This document shows positions 28,933 through 37,847 of a DNA stretch of 64,000 bases, one piece after another. Under the pieces are notes generated by a model. The model was not told the DNA's origin. It was given only the letters and a program-made list of their open reading frames with translations, and made no database searches. Location of the stretch: the NCBI RefSeq assembly GCF_026314945.1, contig NZ_CP111121.1:2852001-2916000 (forward strand), in the 5' to 3' direction. The DNA comes from Chryseobacterium fluminis (GTDB taxonomy: Bacteria > Bacteroidota > Bacteroidia > Flavobacteriales > Weeksellaceae). How positions within the stretch are numbered: position 1 is the first letter of the stretch; every line of letters starts with the position of its first letter. Both the position numbers and the translations under genes were made by a program.

Positions 28933-29080
28933 AGAATAATTAATTCATTCTGGATATGGATTACGGATGTATCAATCTGTTTTTAAAGCACAGTAGGTAA
29001 GTGTAATTTTTTAAATCCGCAGATCCTTTCTTATGTAAAAGTATATTCAAAAATCCTCTTACTGTAATAACAGAAGGAAA

Positions 29081-30379
29081 TTATGAATCAGACAAAGGCC
29101 GTCTTTTATCTATTAAATACAGAATCATTCCAACTGCTACAATGCCGAGTCCGATAATGCTTTCCCGCGGATTATGAATAAAGGTAAAATACAAAATATA
29201 GATGCTGAACAACAAGAAGACAGAAGGAAAAATATAAAAAAGATCCGATTTAAATATCTTCCGGTCTTTCTTTTTGAGAAAGAAAACCGTAGATACGGAA
29301 AGACTGGCAAAAAGCTGTAATAAAAAAGCAGTATAAACAAAAATTTCTTTAAACGTTCCGGTGAGAATAATTAAAACAGCAATGACTGTATGCGCAAAAA
29401 TAGCCCGTAGCGGGATTCCTTTTTTATTATTGACAGATAAAGATTTCCATAAATGGTTTTCTTTTGCAAAAGCCTGCGTCAGCCTGGAGCCTACCCATAA
29501 ATATCCACTGATCGTCGCTACCAGCTGCAGGGCTATGAAAATATTCACCACTTTTCCGAAGCTCAGTCCGAGCATGTTATTGGCTGCTTTATCCATTACA
29601 TCTTCTTTTCCGGCCAGCTGATCCAGTGAGGCATGCTTCAGCATGATATAATTAATTAAAACATAGCACACCGTTACGAAAACCGTTCCTATAATCAGTG
29701 ATTTCGGTAAGTTTTTCTGGACATCTTTTATCTCTCCCGCAATATATGAAGCAGAATTCCAACCTGTGTAGGAATAGGTCACAAAAACCAATGAGGTAGC
29801 GAAGGCAGGCATCATCATTTCCTTCTGCCAGCTTTCTCCGAAGCTGAGACTGTTTCCTGTATCAGGATCCGAAAGGACGACTCCCAGAATAATAAGAACG
29901 ATAACAAAAGCGACTTTGATAAAAGTGAAAAAATTATGAAATTTACTTGATGATTTTAAGCTAAAAGACAAAGACAGCGACACCAATATAATGATCGCTA
30001 TGGAAAATCCTGTACCGAAAGTATAATTAAAAACAGAAAGGTATTTCGACATTGCCAGCGCAGCCAAAGCCACCGGAGAGGAAAAGCCGATAATCAGAGA
30101 GACCCAGCTGACCAGATAGCCCAGGATAGGATGGTACGTTTTTTTTAAATACAAAAAATCACCTCCGTTACCTTTAAAATGCGAGCCTAATTCGGCATAG
30201 CAAAAAGCTCCGAACAGTGCCAGCATCCCTCCGATAATCCAAAGTAAAAATATGCTGTAGGTGTTTGTAATATCTACCAGCTGAAATCCTAAGGTCGTAA
30301 AAATCCCGGTACCGATCATACTGGAGACAACAATAGCTACAGCGGTTTTCCAGCCGATCTGATGTGAAGGTGCACTCAT
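29081..30379 (-). CDS. APC-family amino acid permease
   Basis: Inner-membrane amino acid transporter with about twelve hydrophobic helices. The start is set at 30379 (MSAPSHQIGWKTAVAIVVSS) because the in-frame extension to 30610 overlaps the TonB receptor gene and reads nothing like an APC N-terminus. Helix 1 carries the unwound GTGIF motif (VSSMIGTGIFTTLGF) used for substrate binding, and FCYAELGSHFKGNGGD follows. It lies 91 bp after the TonB receptor gene on the same strand, behind the same SAM-I riboswitch, so methionine or a related compound is the inferred substrate. Confidence 0.88.
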   Translation of the reverse strand: MSAPSHQIGWKTAVAIVVSSMIGTGIFTTLGFQLVDITNTYSIFLLWIIGGMLALFGAFCYAELGSHFKGNGGDFLYLKKTYHPILGYLVSWVSLIIGFSSPVALAALAMSKYLSVFNYTFGTGFSIAIIILVSLSLSFSLKSSSKFHNFFTFIKVAFVIVLIILGVVLSDPDTGNSLSFGESWQKEMMMPAFATSLVFVTYSYTGWNSASYIAGEIKDVQKNLPKSLIIGTVFVTVCYVLINYIMLKHASLDQLAGKEDVMDKAANNMLGLSFGKVVNIFIALQLVATISGYLWVGSRLTQAFAKENHLWKSLSVNNKKGIPLRAIFAHTVIAVLIILTGTFKEIFVYTAFLLQLFASLSVSTVFFLKKKDRKIFKSDLFYIFPSVFLLFSIYILYFTFIHNPRESIIGLGIVAVGMILYLIDKRRPLSDS

Positions 30380-30470
30380 TATTCGGATTTTAAATATAAA
30401 AAATAAGAAACTGCCCCATGGATTTGCGGTATTATTCTGGTACAAATTATATAGGTCATGGCTGTTACTG

Positions 30471-32891
30471 CTAAAAATTAAAATTAAGTCTTCCGAAAAA
30501 ATAGCTTCCCAGTGTTCCCATCTGAACGGGCGCATATTTAAAAACCCCGTAATATGAGTTTTCATAAATCTGCAGATCCGGAAAGACATCGAACACATTA
30601 TTGGCTCCAAGGGTCAAGTTAACATTTTTTGTAAGAGTATATCCTACACTCAGGTCTGTTACCACTTTTGGGGCAAACTCCTGAACTCCTCCGAATGGAT
30701 ATCCGTCTCTGGTAACTTTCCCGAAATAGGTATTTCTTACCAGAAAATTAAATTTCCCGATCCCGTAATTCAGTCCTAATGTTGCTTTTGTTTTAGGTGA
30801 TAATGTTTCGATAATATTGATCTGGTCCGGTCCGAAAAACTCTTCCTGAGGGGTCTGCAGGTTGGCAGGGAAATGGAAATCCGTAATTTTTGTTTCGGTA
30901 TAATTTCCTGCAAGGTTCATATTTAAATTTCCTTTTCCTAATTTCCAGTCGTAGGAAACTACCACATCTACTCCTTTTGTTTCCGTATCAATGGCATTGG
31001 CGAAAAATCTTGCACTTTCGACTCCGTAAGCCGCTAACCGGTCATCTGTAATATTACTTGTGATCACGATTCTGTCTTTTACCTTAATCAGATAGCCATC
31101 CAGCGTGATCAATAATCCTTTAACAGGTTTCAGGGTAAATCCGAGACTTCCGTTTACTGATGTTTCCTGTTTTAACTGATCAAAGCCAAGTACCTTCGCC
31201 GCTTCACTGTCATTATTAAAAATCCCTTTTATTACAATTCCGCTTCCTGTGGTTGAAATATCCGCATAGGAATTATTAAAATACTGCTGCTGCAAAGAGG
31301 GCGCTCTGAAGCCTGTTCCTACCGCACCACGAATGGCATAATTTGTAATAAATTCATACCTGACAGCTAATTTTCCGTTCAGGATACTTCCGAAATCCGA
31401 ATAATTTTCAAACCTTGCAGCGGCATCGATATTTAATTTTTTATTCAGATCATAAGAAACGTCTGCGTACAAAGCTGTAGAAGTTCTTGATTTTTTCAAA
31501 GCATTCTCCGGTGAAAAGCCGATAAAGGACTGTGCCCCTCCATTCCCTTCCACAGTAGCTCCCGGAACCGCTATATTTCCATTCACATCATATCTCGCGT
31601 AGGAAGCTTCTTCTCCTGCCTTAAGCTCATATTGCTCAAACCTGAATTCTCCACCAAATGCGACATTAAACCTGTTGAGGTTTTTAGATACGTCAAGATT
31701 GACTGTATTCTGGAGGAAACTATGTGCCCCGGCATAAAAACTGGTGGGTGATTTTGCGCCTAATGATGCATTTACCGTATTGCTGACATCATAATTGAAG
31801 GTATTGCTTCCGAAAGTGTTGCTCAGGTCAAACAGCCATTGATTAACGTCATATTTCGCGCCCACTGCGTAAGAGATGTCATAAACTTTGGATCCTAAGG
31901 TCGGCTGAAATCCATTAGGATAAATAGAAGCTACCGTATTTGATTTTTCGTTGGGAAGCCTTCTGAATCCGAAGCCCTGCCCTTCTTTGATACTGAACCC
32001 TCCGAAAGAGTAGATCCTGAACTGGTCATTAACAGGATATTCCGAATTAAAGAACAGCTGAGCCTGTTTTATCTGTGCGTCACCAATCTGGAAATTAAAG
32101 TCGTCACGGGACAAACCGTTCTGAGCAATTAAAGCATCATCATCCGCTCTTGCTTTACCGGGGTCGGCCGCAAAATCATAGGCAAAGTTATCTCCGTAAA
32201 TGTCCAGATTATGATTCTGCGTTCTGGTGGTTTTTCCCCGGTAGTTCAGCTGAAGAGACAGGTTGATATAACTTTTGTCTTTTCCTAACGAAGCTCCGTA
32301 GTTTATGCCGCCCTGGTAGGTTTCCCCATCATTCCTGCCTGTAATTCCATAATTGAGACTGGCGGAAGCACCTGTATTTTTTTTAAGAATAATATTAATA
32401 ACCCCGGCAATGGCATCGGAGCCGTACTGGGCCGCAGCTCCGTCTCTCAGCACTTCTATCCTGTCGATCGCAATCACAGGAACCGTACTTAAATCTGTTC
32501 CTACCGAGCCATTGCCTACCGTATTCTGATAATTGACCAACGAAGTGGTATGGCGCCTTTTACCATTCACCAGTACTAAAACCTGATCTGGACCCATTCC
32601 GCGTAACGTTACCGGGTCGATATGCTCGGTTCCGTCTGAGGATGATTGCCTCACTGCATTAAAGGACGGGATGATATAATTTAAGAGATCCTGAACCGTA
32701 GTCTGTGGCGCAGACTGCTGAATTTTTTGAATATTGATGACATCTACCGGAACAGGTGTTTCCAGTTTTGTCCTTTTAACATTTCGGTTACCGACTATGA
32801 CTACATCTTCTATCTGTTTTTCTTTTTCTTCTTCCTGAGCCGATACCAACACTGCTCCAAGCAATAATACAGATATGCTTAGTTTTTTCAT
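30471..32891 (-). CDS. TonB-dependent outer-membrane receptor under SAM-I control
   Basis: Outer-membrane active transporter of 806 residues. Signal peptide (MKKLSISVLLLGAVLVSAQ), a TonB-box-like stretch (EDVVIVGNRN), the plug domain (residues about 50-170, with TLRGMGPDQVLVLVNGKRRH and GSDAIAGVINIILKK), then a 22-strand-type barrel ending with an aromatic (FFGRLNFNF). There is no N-terminal carboxypeptidase-like domain and no SusD partner, so it is not a typical SusC. A SAM-I riboswitch is in its leader, which points to methionine, another sulfur compound, or a methionine-cycle cofactor as substrate. Confidence 0.92.
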   Translation of the reverse strand: MKKLSISVLLLGAVLVSAQEEEKEKQIEDVVIVGNRNVKRTKLETPVPVDVINIQKIQQSAPQTTVQDLLNYIIPSFNAVRQSSSDGTEHIDPVTLRGMGPDQVLVLVNGKRRHTTSLVNYQNTVGNGSVGTDLSTVPVIAIDRIEVLRDGAAAQYGSDAIAGVINIILKKNTGASASLNYGITGRNDGETYQGGINYGASLGKDKSYINLSLQLNYRGKTTRTQNHNLDIYGDNFAYDFAADPGKARADDDALIAQNGLSRDDFNFQIGDAQIKQAQLFFNSEYPVNDQFRIYSFGGFSIKEGQGFGFRRLPNEKSNTVASIYPNGFQPTLGSKVYDISYAVGAKYDVNQWLFDLSNTFGSNTFNYDVSNTVNASLGAKSPTSFYAGAHSFLQNTVNLDVSKNLNRFNVAFGGEFRFEQYELKAGEEASYARYDVNGNIAVPGATVEGNGGAQSFIGFSPENALKKSRTSTALYADVSYDLNKKLNIDAAARFENYSDFGSILNGKLAVRYEFITNYAIRGAVGTGFRAPSLQQQYFNNSYADISTTGSGIVIKGIFNNDSEAAKVLGFDQLKQETSVNGSLGFTLKPVKGLLITLDGYLIKVKDRIVITSNITDDRLAAYGVESARFFANAIDTETKGVDVVVSYDWKLGKGNLNMNLAGNYTETKITDFHFPANLQTPQEEFFGPDQINIIETLSPKTKATLGLNYGIGKFNFLVRNTYFGKVTRDGYPFGGVQEFAPKVVTDLSVGYTLTKNVNLTLGANNVFDVFPDLQIYENSYYGVFKYAPVQMGTLGSYFFGRLNFNF

Positions 32892-32987
32892 CTCTTGTTT
32901 TTCTAAAATTATTAATATACCCGGACGGCCAGCACCGCCAATAAAGATCGTTCAAGAAATGGAATAAATATAAGAATATTGACTTCA

Positions 32988-33091
32988 CTTATCTTCCCCC
33001 AATCGGGTTGGAATTAGCACCTTTACATCGATGAATGGTGTCGGTTGCTAAGGTTTCACAGGGCCAAATCCCTCCACCTTTCTTGATAATC
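32988..33091 (-). promoter_or_regulatory. SAM-I (S-box) riboswitch
   Basis: On the minus strand the leader reads TTATCAAGAAAGGTGGAGGG, then GGCCCTGTGAAACCTTAGCA, then AACC, and later AAGGTGCTAATTCC, ending GGGGGAAGATAAG. These are the S-box core elements in order, and P1 closes as TTATC with GATAA. High S-adenosylmethionine should switch off the TonB receptor and permease downstream. No classic terminator helix is obvious after the aptamer, so translational control or an unrecognised platform between 32892 and 32987 is likely. Confidence 0.9.
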
Positions 33092-33096
33092 TACTG

Positions 33097-33127
33097 CAAA
33101 GGTAGACTAATAATTTAATATGGCAAA
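33097..33127 (-). promoter_or_regulatory. full Bacteroidetes promoter for the riboswitch operon
   Basis: On the minus strand TTTG (33124-33127), exactly 19 bp, then TACCTTTG (33097-33104). This is the textbook TTTG-N19-TAnnTTTG arrangement, and transcription would begin almost at the first base of the SAM-I aptamer. Confidence 0.8.
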
Positions 33128-33159
33128 AAATAGAAACCGATCAGCTTAATCGATCATTA

Positions 33160-33475
33160 CCAATTGTGAATAACTTGTGGATAAGCTGTTAATTAGCTAT
33201 CAGCAGTGTGTGAATTGCATATTGATAAGTCTAAATCAACTAAAGTTTTAAAATTTATATTCGTGGATAACCTATGGAAAACGTCTTAGTAAGCTATTAG
33301 TATCAGATGGATAAATGATATGCATTCCGCGGATAGCCATGTGAGTAAAATATGGAAAAGGTATTAATAATGCGTGGATAGCCTATCATTTATTGCGGAT
33401 TAAATATGGATAAACAAAAAAAGAGATCACTCGCATGATCTCTTTTTAATGAACTGACAGACTTATCCACAGGCT
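33160..33475. other. candidate replication origin or DnaA-binding cluster
   Basis: Perfect TTATNCACA boxes lie at 33165-33173 (minus), 33176-33184 (minus) and 33463-33471 (plus); two more are inside the adjacent amylase coding end at 33688-33696 (plus) and 33735-33743 (minus). Between them are degenerate relatives such as CGTGGATAA near 33262, ATGGATAA near 33307, GCGGATAG near 33329, GTGGATAG near 33373 and ATGGATAA near 33406, several followed by CCTAT. The interval 33230-33262 is AT-rich, as an unwinding element would be. No dnaA or dnaN is nearby, and gene orientation does not switch here. Confidence 0.5.
33418..33447 (-). terminator. intrinsic terminator after amylase gene
   Basis: Arms AAAAAGAGATCA and TGATCTCTTTTT around a 6-nt loop, just beyond the amylase stop at 33474. 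Confidence 0.82.
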
Positions 33476-36308
33476 ATTTTACCATCATTTTCTGAATAGC
33501 AATTCCCGTATCTGATTTTAAATAAACCAAATACACTCCTGCCGGATAATTTATTTTCACTTCATCAATCCCATTCTCTCTGATAAGTTTAAACGAATCT
33601 AATTTTTTTCCGCTCATATCATATATAGTAACCTCTCCATTCTTCACCTTATTGTACTTTAGCTTGGCCACTCCGTTTTTTACCGGGTTATCCACAATCT
33701 GAAGAGACAACTTATTCCCTGCATTTTCATCTATTGTGGATAAAGTGGATGAATTGTTACCGAAAATTCTGAATTCCCCGGGCTGAAGTGTGACGGGAGC
33801 TGTCGTGGAAGTGACATCTGAAATTGTATTATCCATTAAATTCTTCCACTGTCCCGTGTACGGAAAATAAGGGACTACACTTTGTGAGGTGGTATTATAA
33901 TTGGCCAGCACCACGATATTTTTAACACCGTTTACCGTATTATCGTATATATAAATTCTTGTGATAAGACCATTCGGGTCATTTGCGAGGTTATTAGACT
34001 CTACCGTATAGGTTTTAGATTTGAATACCGGATTGGTATTTCTGAGGTTAATAATTTGTGCCCAGGTATCATATACCGTTTTTCTGTTGGCATTCGTATC
34101 GTATCCTAATGTGAAAGCCACAGGCTTTTCATCTGTTCTGCAACCGTTATTTATGGATCCATCTGCACATCTGTTGATGCTGAAATCGTACCCCAATTCT
34201 CCAAACTGCCAGATCATTTTTGGTCCCGGAATGGTAAAGAACGTTGCTCCGAAAGTTTTCATTCTGGTAAGTGCCGTATTAAGATCTTTTACACTATAAG
34301 ACCCGTTTATTGCTCCATATTCAAGGTTTTTAAACATCAGCCTTTCCTCATCATGACTCTCTCCGTAACCGACAGCATGCATATTGGTAAAGCCGTGAAG
34401 CGCATGATTCATCCTATCGTAATTGCTGTTCTCTTTGTAACCCATCGTATTTTGGTTATAAGGATCGGTCTGCTTGTTCCATAACATCACTCCTTTTCCT
34501 TCTGCAATTCTGTAATTTGCCCATTCCTGCTCTTCCTGATCTGTTCCCAGATGCTCAAAAATCATATAAGAATTGGGATCAGCAGCCCATTGCCTGTCTG
34601 CATAATATTTTAACACATCCACCCTGTCCTGTTGATAGGCATTGGTACAGGCTTCATCATTTTCAGAACAGTTTTGTGTAAAGCCTTTGGTTAAATCCCA
34701 ACGGAAACCATCAATCTTATACTCCGTCAGCCACTGCTGCAGGCATCTTTCAACGTAATATTTAGTTGAGCTGCTTGAGTGATTAAAATCATTGAAAACA
34801 TTATAGGAATGTTTCGGAACGGTATTAAAATATGGATTATTGGCAGCTACCTCTCCGTACCCGCCACCATCGGGATCTACATTCCACAGTCTTACCAGCG
34901 GAGATCTTCCTGTCGCATGATTAAAAGCCACATCCAGGATCACGGCAATACCATTCTGGTGGCAGAGATCGACAAACTCCTTAAATTTTTCCGGGGTTCC
35001 GTAAGCCTTATCTAAGGCATAATGGAAAGAGGTATTATAGCCCCATGAAAGATTCCCTTCAAATTCCATAATGGGAAGCAGCTCAACAGCATTAATGTTG
35101 AGTCCTTTTAAATAAGAGATCTTATTAATAAGGGACTGCCAGTTTTTTTCCTGAGTGAAATCCCTGAGCAATAACTCATACACCACCAGGTCATTCTTCG
35201 GAGGCCGTTGGAAGTTGGTCACCTGCCAGTTATACGGAGTCTGTCCTGTTTTAAACATCGAAACTTCAAAACCCTGTCCCGGAGGAAACTGAGGAAGGTT
35301 CGGATAAGTAGTTGGTGAGATCCACTGGTCATCATACGAGGATAAAATCTGTGGAGAATAAGGATCTGCCACTTTTTTCAGATCGTTGGTTCTATACTGG
35401 AAAGTATATAGCTGCTGTGGAGTTATTCCCGACAGTTCGATCCAGTATAAATCCGGATTCGAGGTATCTCTTTTCATCAAATATGTGTCATTTACTGTCC
35501 AGTTATTAAAACTTCCGATGACATGAACGAAATTTTTAGATGGGGCATACAGCGCCAGCCCAACTTTTGTCTGATCTGCCGGATCATAGTTTATGCCCTG
35601 TTTGATCCAGCTGGGAACAGATTCTGAAACGACGTTTCTCGGAACCTGCAGGATAAATGAGGAACTCTTGGATGTCGCACCTTGGCTCGCAATTAATTCC
35701 ATATTCGCATCTTCTGTAACGGTATAATTATAGGAATATGAAGCAGAAGGTGTTGTGGTCGAATGCACTACCACTCCATTGGCCTTAAGCTGAAAAAGAG
35801 CATTTACATTGGTGGTTGCAGTGACTGCAATTGAATTTCCTGCGATCACTGAAGTCAGGCTATTGGCTGCGGGACTGGTCATAGTCAGAGCAAGCACTCC
35901 TACGTTGACAAAAATATCCGGAGAGGTCTGATGCGCGCCTGTTTTATCCTTTAATAAAAAGCCGAATCTTCCGATTCCCGTTCTTGCGTAAAACGAAGCA
36001 GGTGTAAACGTTAATGAATAAGTATCGGTCCCTAAATTATACGTAAGCCTGTTAGCCTCGTTTGAGCTGTTCCAGCTGCCGTTTGTAGGGCAGTCCTGGC
36101 TGTTCTGATAATTGGTATCGAACGACCACGTCCAGATGTAGACTGCATGATTCACAACTCCCCAGGCCGATTCATCGATTTGACTACCGGGCACCGTAAG
36201 CGTGATTTGGTCCGTTTCGTTGAACGGATTTGGTGTTATTGTATAGCTGATCTGTCCAAAGACCAGCGTAATCATCAGCAATAAAACACCGGAATAAAAT
36301 TTCTTCAT
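33474..36308 (-). CDS. secreted GH13 alpha-amylase-family protein with T9SS sorting domain
   Basis: Glycoside hydrolase acting on alpha-glucans outside the cell. After a signal peptide (FYSGVLLLMITLVFGQ) come two Ig-like regions and a CBM48-like segment (FVHVIGSFNNWTVND, about residues 262-345). The GH13 barrel has region I VILDVAFNHATG, the nucleophile Asp in DGFRWDLTKGF at about 536, acid/base Glu in MIFEHLGT at about 583 and the HDEER motif at about 649. A T9SS type A domain ends the 944 residues (GVYLVYLK to MMVK). Specificity among amylase, pullulanase or related cannot be fixed by eye. Confidence 0.92.
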   Translation of the reverse strand: MKKFYSGVLLLMITLVFGQISYTITPNPFNETDQITLTVPGSQIDESAWGVVNHAVYIWTWSFDTNYQNSQDCPTNGSWNSSNEANRLTYNLGTDTYSLTFTPASFYARTGIGRFGFLLKDKTGAHQTSPDIFVNVGVLALTMTSPAANSLTSVIAGNSIAVTATTNVNALFQLKANGVVVHSTTTPSASYSYNYTVTEDANMELIASQGATSKSSSFILQVPRNVVSESVPSWIKQGINYDPADQTKVGLALYAPSKNFVHVIGSFNNWTVNDTYLMKRDTSNPDLYWIELSGITPQQLYTFQYRTNDLKKVADPYSPQILSSYDDQWISPTTYPNLPQFPPGQGFEVSMFKTGQTPYNWQVTNFQRPPKNDLVVYELLLRDFTQEKNWQSLINKISYLKGLNINAVELLPIMEFEGNLSWGYNTSFHYALDKAYGTPEKFKEFVDLCHQNGIAVILDVAFNHATGRSPLVRLWNVDPDGGGYGEVAANNPYFNTVPKHSYNVFNDFNHSSSSTKYYVERCLQQWLTEYKIDGFRWDLTKGFTQNCSENDEACTNAYQQDRVDVLKYYADRQWAADPNSYMIFEHLGTDQEEQEWANYRIAEGKGVMLWNKQTDPYNQNTMGYKENSNYDRMNHALHGFTNMHAVGYGESHDEERLMFKNLEYGAINGSYSVKDLNTALTRMKTFGATFFTIPGPKMIWQFGELGYDFSINRCADGSINNGCRTDEKPVAFTLGYDTNANRKTVYDTWAQIINLRNTNPVFKSKTYTVESNNLANDPNGLITRIYIYDNTVNGVKNIVVLANYNTTSQSVVPYFPYTGQWKNLMDNTISDVTSTTAPVTLQPGEFRIFGNNSSTLSTIDENAGNKLSLQIVDNPVKNGVAKLKYNKVKNGEVTIYDMSGKKLDSFKLIRENGIDEVKINYPAGVYLVYLKSDTGIAIQKMMVK

Positions 36309-36482
36309 AAAATTTTGATTTTTCAGTTAGTATCTATACGAATGTAGTTTATTTTTAGAAAAATATTAATTTTTTTTCATCAAACCATGGCACAAAGATC
36401 CAGATATTTGATTGCCCAATTTCTACAATTACCATCAGCGCCTTCCGTTTTGTTTATTTGTAGTGAAAAATATTTTAAAACA

Positions 36483-36514
36483 AAAGGCCGTCACAACGAG
36501 TGTAAGCGGCCTTT
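36483..36514 (-). terminator. intrinsic terminator after FISUMP protein gene
   Basis: Arms AAAGGCCG and CGGCCTTT with a 16-nt loop and T-rich minus-strand tail. The surrounding intergenic stretch 36309-36618 also holds the amylase promoter region; nothing else is seen in it. Confidence 0.65.
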
Positions 36515-36618
36515 ATTATTTTTTTCAAACTTCTGAAATAATTATATTATAGAAGATGTTGAAGTCCCATTATTTTATTGTAAGACAGATTCTTTCGTCC
36601 ATCGTTTTATCCGGTATT

Positions 36619-37761
36619 TTAATTTTTAATGATTTTATCAGAGAGTTTCTGCCCATTCTTTAATGTTAATTCGATAATGTATATTCCTTTGGGAAGTTCC
36701 TGCAGATCAACTTGGTTATCAGAAACTTTGCTCTTCATTTTCTGACCTCCAATACTGAAAATATTTACATTTTCAATTTTCGAATCTGCTTCAACGTTCA
36801 GAATTCCATGGGTAGGGTTAGGATAGATTCCGATGGTATTTAATCTGATATCAGAAGTGTTTAGTGACGTAGTTTCCTTTATACATCTTACTGCTGCACC
36901 CTGGCCTCTGGGCGCTCCGGATGAAGGGTTGGCATTTGTACTTCCGATGTATAAATATTTTCCTCCTGTACTTGCCGTATCGGCACTCCAGTAATACCCT
37001 CTCTGACCTACGAATGTAAATCCACCTGTAGTATTGCTCCGATATCCTGACGCCGGCATTTTCAATGTACTTGCATAGGCCGATGCAGGATTTATAATGG
37101 TTTCGGAGCCTACCAATAATGTCCAGTCTGCCTGAGACGGCATCTTCCAGTCCTGCCCAACGGCTTTACAGGGATCTGCCCCAATAGACGCTGTCACTGC
37201 AGAATCATCTTTTGCAGTCCATGCATCGCTCGTGGCGTTGGTAGACCACCAGGAACCTGTTCCCGATCCAATCATAAATGAATTGCTTCCTGCCAAACCA
37301 TCCGGTGAGTTTAGAGAAGGAACTGATGAGGTAGCCGAATTTCTCAGCTGATGTCCATCGTCCCATCTTCCCCATTGGAATAAATCTCCATAAGAATCAA
37401 CATCGGTCACAGAGGTCGCCACTTGCGAGCTTCCTAAATTTTGCTGTAACCAGATTTTTCCGTCGTTTCCCCTCACCGTAGCATAGGAAACCGATTGCCC
37501 TCTGTAGGTGAATGTAGCACATCCAAGGTCTCCCGGATTAGTTCCCGGATCAGTATTATTACATGTATTCTTGGAAAGATCATATTTTCCTGCTGTGTTG
37601 ACTGCAAAATTATTGTAGATGGTATCTCCTGCTGTAGCCGTCCCTACGCTTCCAACATTTTCCCATTGCTGAGCAGGCGCCAAACTCCCCATAAGGGCTA
37701 CCAATCCTAATCCTGCACCAATTTTTCGCATTCCAAACTCTAAATGTCCGAACATAAGCAT
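36619..37761 (-). CDS. secreted FISUMP-domain protein with T9SS sorting domain
   Basis: Exported protein of unknown role. After a signal sequence (MRKIGAGLGLVALMGSLAPAQ) the middle matches the Fibrobacter succinogenes major paralogous domain pattern: IWLQQNLGSS, DLFQWGRWDDGHQ, DWKMPSQADW, then GYRS, GYYWSAD and AAVRCIKE. The T9SS type A domain begins at about residue 312 (IYPNPTHGILNVEAD) and ends LSDKIIKN. The start is uncertain: ATG 37761 is listed, but ATG 37731 gives a cleaner signal peptide. The 15-bp sequence around the first start is shared with the T9SS gene at 45333-47006. Confidence 0.82.
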   Translation of the reverse strand: MLMFGHLEFGMRKIGAGLGLVALMGSLAPAQQWENVGSVGTATAGDTIYNNFAVNTAGKYDLSKNTCNNTDPGTNPGDLGCATFTYRGQSVSYATVRGNDGKIWLQQNLGSSQVATSVTDVDSYGDLFQWGRWDDGHQLRNSATSSVPSLNSPDGLAGSNSFMIGSGTGSWWSTNATSDAWTAKDDSAVTASIGADPCKAVGQDWKMPSQADWTLLVGSETIINPASAYASTLKMPASGYRSNTTGGFTFVGQRGYYWSADTASTGGKYLYIGSTNANPSSGAPRGQGAAVRCIKETTSLNTSDIRLNTIGIYPNPTHGILNVEADSKIENVNIFSIGGQKMKSKVSDNQVDLQELPKGIYIIELTLKNGQKLSDKIIKN

Positions 37762-37847
37762 TATTATTTTTATTTATTCTAAATTATATTTAATTTTGCA
37801 CAAAATTACTTTACCTAATTCAACTGAAGTTATCATTTCCAAACTTT

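Noticed and set aside
30380..30610. N-terminal extension of the APC permease
   Set aside because: It overlaps the TonB receptor coding sequence and has no transporter-like features; ATG 30379 fits the family.
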